Assembly: GCF_012163155.1 (NCBI RefSeq)
Contig: NZ_JAAVUN010000008.1
Span: 1-64,000 of the forward strand
DNA: 64,000 nucleotides
Direction: 5' to 3'
DNA from: Kocuria subflava
GTDB taxonomy: Bacteria > Actinomycetota > Actinomycetes > Actinomycetales > Micrococcaceae
The notes under the pieces were generated by a model, which was given only the letters and a program-made list of their open reading frames with translations, searched no databases and was not told the DNA's origin. Positions 58,896 to 64,000 of this stretch are shown here, piece after piece. A program made the translations under genes and the position numbers. The stretch's first letter is position 1. Each line of letters opens with the position of its first letter.

Positions 58896-60632
58896 GTGAA
58901 CCTGTCCCGCACCAAGCCGCGCATTCCCCGTGCCGCGGCCACCGCAACACTGTCCCTGACCGCATCTCTGTCACTGATCGTCACCGGTTTGGCGGCGGTC
59001 TCCCCCACGTGGGCCGCCGAAAAACCGGTGCCCTCCGTGGTCAATGAACACACCACCCAGGAAGGCACTCCCCAGGGCGAATTGACGCTCACCGACGGGG
59101 ACGTGGTTTCCTACGACGCCGACGCCGTGGCCTCCTACGATGCCCCGCACCTGCCGGATCAGGCTCCCACCACCGGCGACGACACACCCGGAGCAACCAT
59201 GGGCATGTATCAGAAGAGCGTGGATGCAGCCGCTCATCTGTCCCCGGACTCTGAGCGATCCATGAAGGAGATCGAGCAGAGCACCGGTGGCGCATCTGAG
59301 ACGCCCGGATCCTCCGCGCAGCCCGGTGCCACGCGGGAGGATGGCGCGGCGTCGTTCTCCAGCGCCATGAGTCCCGCCGGTGCCATGTCCCTGGTTCAGG
59401 TCAACGGCGCCTGGCAGCCTGCCGGGATCCAAGGCATGGACGTCTCCGGTTGGCAGCCTGCTGTGAACTGGAGCAGCGAGTACGCCATGGGTGCCCGGTT
59501 CGCCTACATCAAGGCCACGGAAGGCACCAGTTACCGCTCCCCCACCTTCAACAGCCAGTACATCGGCTCCTATCAGGTGGGAATGATCCGCGGCGCTTAT
59601 CACTTTGCGATTCCCACCAGGACCTCCTCCGGCGCTGCCCAGGCCGATTATTTTGTGAACAACGGTGGTGGCTGGTCCGCTGACGGGCGGACGCTGCCCG
59701 GGCTGCTGGACATCGAGTACAACCCGTACCCGGCCTACGGGAACATCTGCTACAACCTGACCCAGGCAGAAATGCGCAGCTGGATCAAGGATTTCTCCGA
59801 CCGCTACAAGCAGCGCACCGGTCGCGTGCCCGCCATCTACACCACCACGGACTGGTGGATCCAGTGCACCGGCAACACGCAGGTGTTCAACGATCACCCG
59901 TTGCACATTGCTCGATGGACCACCTCCCCGGGGCGGATGCCCAACGGGTGGAACACCTACGACATCTGGCAGTACTCGGAGACGGGCCCGTTCTCCGGTG
60001 ACTCCAATGTGTTCGGTGGTTCCTGGGCCCAGCTGCAGGACCTGGCCACCAACGCCAACTACAAGCCCCTGGGTGGGCGCACGCCGGCAACCGCGGCTGG
60101 CCCGTTCAGCGACGTCGCAGCCACCAACCAGTTCGCCCGGGAAATCACCTGGGCCCGCGACCGCGGCCTGCTCAACGGGTGGCCCGATGCAACGTTCCGG
60201 CCCACCCAGCCCATTGACCGCGATGCCATGGCTGCTGTTGCCTACCGCATGGCAGGTTCCCCGGCCTACACGCCGCCCGCTCGATCTCCCTACACGGATG
60301 TTTCCACCTCCCACCCCTTCTACAAGGAGATCACCTGGGCCCGTTCCCGCGGCCTGCTCACGGGCTGGAACGACGGCTCATTCAGACCCAATGCCAACAT
60401 CACCCGAGATGCCACGGCAGCACTGCTCTACCGGATGGCCGGTCGCCCGGCCTACACCGCGCCTGCGGCGTCCCGGTTCCGGGATGTGCAGCCCGGGCAA
60501 CAGTTCTACCGAGAGATCCATTGGCTTGCTGATCGCGGTGTCACCACCGGCTGGGCGGACGGCACCTACCGTCCCGTGACCACCACCAACCGTGACGCCA
60601 TGGCTGCCTTCCTCTACCGGTATTCCCGATAG
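58896..60632 (+). CDS. Secreted GH25 lysozyme with three SLH repeats
   Basis: A 578-residue protein from GTG 58896. A Sec signal peptide (basic start, hydrophobic core, cleavage after PTWAA near residue 42) is followed by a low-complexity region, then a GH25 muramidase domain (about 178-385): GMDVSGWQP, YIKATEGTSYRSPTF, GAYHFAIP and the acidic pair in GLLDIEYNP. Three SLH repeats close the protein (about 402-578; FSDVAATNQFAREITWARDRGLLNGWPDATFRP...). It would cleave or remodel peptidoglycan while anchored to a wall polymer. A weak Shine-Dalgarno is noted. Confidence 0.9.
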   Translation: MNLSRTKPRIPRAAATATLSLTASLSLIVTGLAAVSPTWAAEKPVPSVVNEHTTQEGTPQGELTLTDGDVVSYDADAVASYDAPHLPDQAPTTGDDTPGATMGMYQKSVDAAAHLSPDSERSMKEIEQSTGGASETPGSSAQPGATREDGAASFSSAMSPAGAMSLVQVNGAWQPAGIQGMDVSGWQPAVNWSSEYAMGARFAYIKATEGTSYRSPTFNSQYIGSYQVGMIRGAYHFAIPTRTSSGAAQADYFVNNGGGWSADGRTLPGLLDIEYNPYPAYGNICYNLTQAEMRSWIKDFSDRYKQRTGRVPAIYTTTDWWIQCTGNTQVFNDHPLHIARWTTSPGRMPNGWNTYDIWQYSETGPFSGDSNVFGGSWAQLQDLATNANYKPLGGRTPATAAGPFSDVAATNQFAREITWARDRGLLNGWPDATFRPTQPIDRDAMAAVAYRMAGSPAYTPPARSPYTDVSTSHPFYKEITWARSRGLLTGWNDGSFRPNANITRDATAALLYRMAGRPAYTAPAASRFRDVQPGQQFYREIHWLADRGVTTGWADGTYRPVTTTNRDAMAAFLYRYSR

Positions 60633-60673
60633 GAGCCCTGCCCCACAACCGCTGAGACCCATTCACCCCAACC

Positions 60674-60711
60674 CGGTGGTGCCTGCCGAAACCCATGGGC
60701 AGGCACCACCG
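60674..60711 (+). terminator. Terminator between the two SLH-protein genes
   Basis: A perfect 14-bp stem (CGGTGGTGCCTGCC, 60674-60687, with 60698-60711) and a 10-nt loop, 42 bases after the GH25 gene stop. Each SLH gene may therefore have its own promoter. Confidence 0.8.
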
Positions 60712-60817
60712 CAGTCACACCCCATTCACAACATCTTTCCGGTTGCAGCCCAGGACGCCACAGCGGCCTTCCCCTCCAGGGTTGAGTCCAACCTGTGCCT
60801 GAAAGGACCCATGCCTC

Positions 60818-61987
60818 ATGCGTAAAACCCGACATCTTCTGGCCGGAGCCGCTCTGGCCGCGGCTGCCGTCACGGCAGTTCCCATGGCTCTGACCACCCC
60901 CGCTCACGCGGCCCAGCAGGACATTGTCAACGCTTCCCAGTCCACCCTGGACGGGCATCGGCAGACCATCCTGAATGAAATCAACAAGTACCGCAGCTCC
61001 CGCGGGTTGGCGCCGGTCAAGTACTCACCCACGCTCACCGGGATCTCCCAGGACGAATCCAACCGGGCGGTACGGGAGGAGAACTACAACCACTCCAACA
61101 ACTTCCTGCGCGATTCCCGATTCCGTGGGGCCACCACCATGCGGGAAATCACCGCCCTGGAATACAGCGTGAACCCGGTGGCCCTGGTGACCTGGTGGAA
61201 GAACTCTCCGTCGCACAACGCCGTGCTTCTGGACCCCAAGGTGACCGTGGTGGGCATTGGAGTGACTCTTGCCGACGGCAGCCTGACCAACACCCGCCAG
61301 CCCTGGCGAATCGTCTCCGTGGTCAACGGCGGCGGCTACGCCAACGGTGGTCAGCCCTCCGACACCCGCACTTCCGTGACCGGCACCCCGGCACCGGCGG
61401 CAGCACCCGCCGCCGCACCGAGCCCCCAGCAGACGGCCGTGACGCCGCAGGCAGTGGCCGGTCCTTTCGCTGACGTGGCCGGCAACCAGCAGCACGCATC
61501 AGCGATCAGCTGGGTCAAGTCCAAGGGGCTGCTCACCGGCTGGCCGGATGGCACGTTCCGCCCGCACCAGGCCATCGATCGTGACGCCATGGCGGCCGTG
61601 GCCTACCGCATGGCAGGTTCACCCGCCTTCACCGCTCCGGCACAGTCCCCGTACTCGGACGTGGCCGTGAACCACCCTTTCTACAAGGAGATCACCTGGG
61701 CCAACTCCCGGGGTCTGCTCACGGGTTGGTCGGATGGAACGTTCCGACCCAACGCTGACATCACGCGAGATGCCACGGCGGCCTTGTTCTACCGCATGGC
61801 AGGATCGCCCGCCGTGGGTTCGGCGTCGTCGTTCGCGGATGTGAGCGCAGATCAACCGCACGCCCAGGCCATCACCTGGATGGAAACAACCGGTGTGGCC
61901 AAAGGCTGGTCTGACGGCACCTACCGCCCCACCCAGACCACCAACCGAGACGCCACGGCGGCCTTCATCCAGCGCTACTCCAGCTGA
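60818..61987 (+). CDS. Secreted CAP-domain protein with three SLH repeats
   Basis: A 389-residue protein from ATG 60818 with GAAAGGA 10 bases upstream. A signal peptide ends near AHAA (residue 32). The CAP (SCP/PR1-like) domain spans about 40-175 (HRQTILNEINKYRSSRGLAPVKYSPTLTGISQDESNRAV, VTWWKNSPSHNAVLLDP). A Pro/Ala linker leads to three SLH repeats (about 212-389) nearly identical to those of the preceding GH25 protein, e.g. NHPFYKEITWANSRGLLTGWSDGTFRPNADITRDATAAL. Bacterial CAP domains are secreted proteins of mostly unknown activity. It probably shares wall anchoring with the GH25 protein. Confidence 0.88.
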   Translation: MRKTRHLLAGAALAAAAVTAVPMALTTPAHAAQQDIVNASQSTLDGHRQTILNEINKYRSSRGLAPVKYSPTLTGISQDESNRAVREENYNHSNNFLRDSRFRGATTMREITALEYSVNPVALVTWWKNSPSHNAVLLDPKVTVVGIGVTLADGSLTNTRQPWRIVSVVNGGGYANGGQPSDTRTSVTGTPAPAAAPAAAPSPQQTAVTPQAVAGPFADVAGNQQHASAISWVKSKGLLTGWPDGTFRPHQAIDRDAMAAVAYRMAGSPAFTAPAQSPYSDVAVNHPFYKEITWANSRGLLTGWSDGTFRPNADITRDATAALFYRMAGSPAVGSASSFADVSADQPHAQAITWMETTGVAKGWSDGTYRPTQTTNRDATAAFIQRYSS

Positions 61988-62003
61988 TTGCTGCCCCGCC
62001 AGA

Positions 62004-62050
62004 AACGTGTGCGGCCCGTGTCCCTTGACGGGGCACGGGCCGCACACGTT
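62004..62050. terminator. Bidirectional terminator CAP-SLH gene / prs
   Basis: A perfect 17-bp stem (62004-62020 with 62034-62050), extended by CCC/GGG pairs to a 5-nt loop. It lies between the convergent stops at 61987 and 62105. Confidence 0.85.
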
Positions 62051-62104
62051 GTGGTCAGTCACCGCTGAAGCCGAGGCTCCGGGTTTGCTGCACAGTTCAT
62101 GCGG

Positions 62105-63085
62105 TCAGGAGTGACCGTTGAACAAGCTGGTGACCGAACCGTCCTCGAACACTTCCTGGATGGCGCGTGCCAACAGAGGCGCGATGGAGAGCACGTGAAG
62201 GTCCTCGAACCGGTGCTCCTCCGACACGGGCAAAGTGTCCGTGACCACCACGGCGCGGGCACCGCAGTTGGACAGACGCTCCACGGCGGGGTCGGAGAAC
62301 ACCGCGTGGGTGGCGGCGATGATGACGTCCTTGGCGCCGTGTTCCCGCAAGACCTTCACAGCTCCCGCGATGGTCCCGGCGGTGTCGATCATGTCGTCGA
62401 TCAGCACGCAGGTACGGCCCTTGACCTGGCCCACCACTTCCTTGGACTCAGCCTGGTTGGGGCGGGTGATGTCACGGGTCTTGTGCACGAAGGCCAGAGG
62501 GGTGTGGCCCAGCAGCTCTGCCCACATCTCAGCCACACGCACACGGCCGGTGTCCGGGGAAACCACGGTGACGGCGTCGTCGCCCACCAGGCTCTGGACG
62601 TGCTCGGCCAGGATCGGGATGGCCATCAGGTGATCCACGGGCCCGTCAAAGAAACCCTGGATCTGGGCGGTGTGCAGGTCCACGGACATCAAACGGTCGG
62701 CACCAGCGGTCTTGTAGAGATCAGCCATCAGGCGGGCCGAAATCGGCTCACGGCCACGGTGCTTCTTGTCCTGACGGGCGTAGGGGTAGAACGGAGACAC
62801 CACGGTGATGGACTGGGCGGAGGCCCGCTTGAGAGCATCCAGCATCAGCAGCTGCTCCATCATCCACTGGTTGATGGGGGCCGGGTGGGACTGGATCAGG
62901 AAGGCGTCTGCGCCACGAACGGACTCACCAAAGCGAACGTAGGTCTCACCGTTGGCAAAATCGTACGCATCCGTGGGCACCAGTTCCGTGCCCAGCTCAG
63001 CGGCCACGTCTTCGGCCAGCTGCAGGTGGGCCCGCCCTGAGAGCAACACCAATCGATTGGCACCTGAGTTGAGGATCCCGGTCAT
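62105..63085 (-). CDS. prs: Ribose-phosphate pyrophosphokinase
   Basis: A 326-residue PRPP synthetase making phosphoribosyl pyrophosphate from ribose-5-phosphate and ATP for nucleotide, His and Trp synthesis. Motifs: PFYPYARQDKKHRGREPISARLMADL (ATP site), SVDLHTAQIQGFFD and the PRPP loop VLIDDMIDTAGTI. It lies 67 bases downstream of glmU on the same strand, the standard glmU-prs operon of actinobacteria. Confidence 0.96.
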   Translation of the reverse strand: MTGILNSGANRLVLLSGRAHLQLAEDVAAELGTELVPTDAYDFANGETYVRFGESVRGADAFLIQSHPAPINQWMMEQLLMLDALKRASAQSITVVSPFYPYARQDKKHRGREPISARLMADLYKTAGADRLMSVDLHTAQIQGFFDGPVDHLMAIPILAEHVQSLVGDDAVTVVSPDTGRVRVAEMWAELLGHTPLAFVHKTRDITRPNQAESKEVVGQVKGRTCVLIDDMIDTAGTIAGAVKVLREHGAKDVIIAATHAVFSDPAVERLSNCGARAVVVTDTLPVSEEHRFEDLHVLSIAPLLARAIQEVFEDGSVTSLFNGHS

Positions 63086-63152
63086 CGTGACTCGCTTTCT
63101 GAAGCGTTCCTAATCGGTGGTTACTGCTGGTGGGTCTGATGAAGTTGTGGGT

Positions 63153-64000
63153 TCAGTCCGTGTGGTGCGTGTCCGCCTGGGTGCCGGCTGCCTGCGCTGC
63201 TTCAGCGGCGGCAGTTCCTGGCCGGTTGTCCACCACCCAGTTCTCCACGATCACCTGGCGCCCCTCCGTCAAGGCCAAGGCCCCTGCGGGAACGTCCTTG
63301 CGGACCGTGGTGGAAGCCCCTGAATAAGCGCCGTCTCCCACGGTCACCGGTGCCACGTACATGTTGTCCGAACCCATGCGTACGTGGTTTCCAATGGTAG
63401 TCGGGTGCTTGTTCACGCCGTCGTAGTTGACGAACACGCTGGCGGCACCAATGTTGGAGTGCTCACCGATGGTGGCATCCCCCACGTAGGACAGGTGCGG
63501 GATCTTGGAACCGGTACCGATCTGGGCGTTCTTGGTTTCAACATAGGCACCGATCTTGCCCTTGGCGCCCAGTTCCGTCCCCGGACGCAGGTAGGCGAAC
63601 GGGCCCACGGAGGCGCCCTCCCCAATGCTTGATTGCAAACCGTGGGTGCGCACCACCGTGGCGCCGGGACCCACGCGAACATCCGTGAGCGTGGTGTCCG
63701 GTCCCACGACGGCGTCCTCACCGATCGAGGTCACGCCGTGCAGCTGGGTGTTGGGGTGGATCACGGCATCCCGTGCAATGGCAACATCCGTGCCGATCCA
63801 CGTGGTGGCAGGGTCCACAATGGTCACGCCGTTGCGCATGTGCATCTCAGCGGTGCGCTGACGCAAGTAGGCGCCGAGCTCGGAGAGCTGGACGCGGTCA
63901 TTGGCGCCTTCCACCTCCATGTGGTCATCCATGACCAAGGCATCCACGGTGCCACCCTGGGCACGGGCCAACTTGGGCACGTCCGTCAGGTACATCTCCC
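63153..64000 (-). CDS. glmU: Bifunctional GlmU, C-terminal part (truncated by window edge)
   Basis: The visible 282 codons end at 63153; the 5' part with the uridylyltransferase domain lies beyond the window. The left-handed beta-helix acetyltransferase domain is visible: [72 protein letters not shown]. GlmU makes UDP-GlcNAc for peptidoglycan and possibly for the EPS genes. The linker segment [14 protein letters not shown] at the edge is the end of the N-terminal domain. The C-tail is Ala/Thr-rich. Confidence 0.95.
   Translation of the reverse strand, partial: EMYLTDVPKLARAQGGTVDALVMDDHMEVEGANDRVQLSELGAYLRQRTAEMHMRNGVTIVDPATTWIGTDVAIARDAVIHPNTQLHGVTSIGEDAVVGPDTTLTDVRVGPGATVVRTHGLQSSIGEGASVGPFAYLRPGTELGAKGKIGAYVETKNAQIGTGSKIPHLSYVGDATIGEHSNIGAASVFVNYDGVNKHPTTIGNHVRMGSDNMYVAPVTVGDGAYSGASTTVRKDVPAGALALTEGRQVIVENWVVDNRPGTAAAEAAQAAGTQADTHHTD

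Noticed and set aside
60811-60825. Four-codon ATG frame just before the CAP-SLH start
   Set aside because: ATG CCT CAT GCG TAA is too close to the Shine-Dalgarno to be convincing; probably incidental.
25471-62104. Genomic island with integrase or tRNA attachment site
   Set aside because: No integrase, transposase, tRNA or flanking direct repeat was found at the borders of the inserted blocks.

Overview
The window is high-GC DNA with actinobacterial gene content and order (glmU-prs-rplY-pth-mfd; lpdA near punA and pmmB; FHA-ABC exporter; SufU-type Fe-S scaffold; DUF2505). A Micrococcaceae-like actinobacterium fits best; the genus cannot be fixed from sequence alone. No rRNA, tRNA, transposase, phage gene or CRISPR array was seen.

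Left part (1-25.4 kb) is mostly housekeeping and nutrition. It holds two osmolyte/metabolite transporters (MHS-type MFS, BCCT), a quinone-reductase-type LpdA, an FHA-FHA-ABC exporter, and the coupled purine salvage pair punA-pmmB. An assimilatory nitrite/siroheme block follows (sirohydrochlorin chelatase-nirD, divergent nirB, fused CobA-HemD), interrupted by a degenerate acyltransferase gene. deoC, a small membrane protein and mfd close this part. Intergenic gaps here carry three copies of one long perfect palindrome (family A) and two copies plus a relic of another (family B).

The middle (25.4-45.2 kb) is an exopolysaccharide (EPS) locus inserted between mfd and the pth/rplY/prs/glmU block. 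The plus strand carries a Wzz-like chain-length protein, two GT4 glycosyltransferases and a Wzy-like polymerase. The minus strand carries a GT2, and a long coupled operon: carrier protein, acyl-CoA-dehydrogenase-like flavoprotein, class II aaRS-like amino acid:[carrier protein] ligase, DUF1839, GH2 glycosidase, two large double-domain alpha/beta hydrolases and a Wzx-like flippase. Upstream of it lie a phosphopantetheinyl transferase and another GT4. The layout suggests an EPS whose repeat unit is decorated with an amino-acid-derived acyl group made on a carrier protein. This is the most novel-looking system in the window.

The right part (45.5-64 kb) holds a DUF2505 protein, NhaA, a sufS-sufU operon coupled to two giant LuxR-type ATPase regulators, pth and rplY. 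The EPS theme then resumes with the initiating sugar-phosphate transferase and two secreted proteins (GH25 lysozyme and CAP domain), each ending in three near-identical SLH repeats. prs and the 3' end of glmU close the window. The initiating transferase is about 12 kb from the rest of the EPS genes, but the leaders of EPS head genes share short motifs, hinting at common control.
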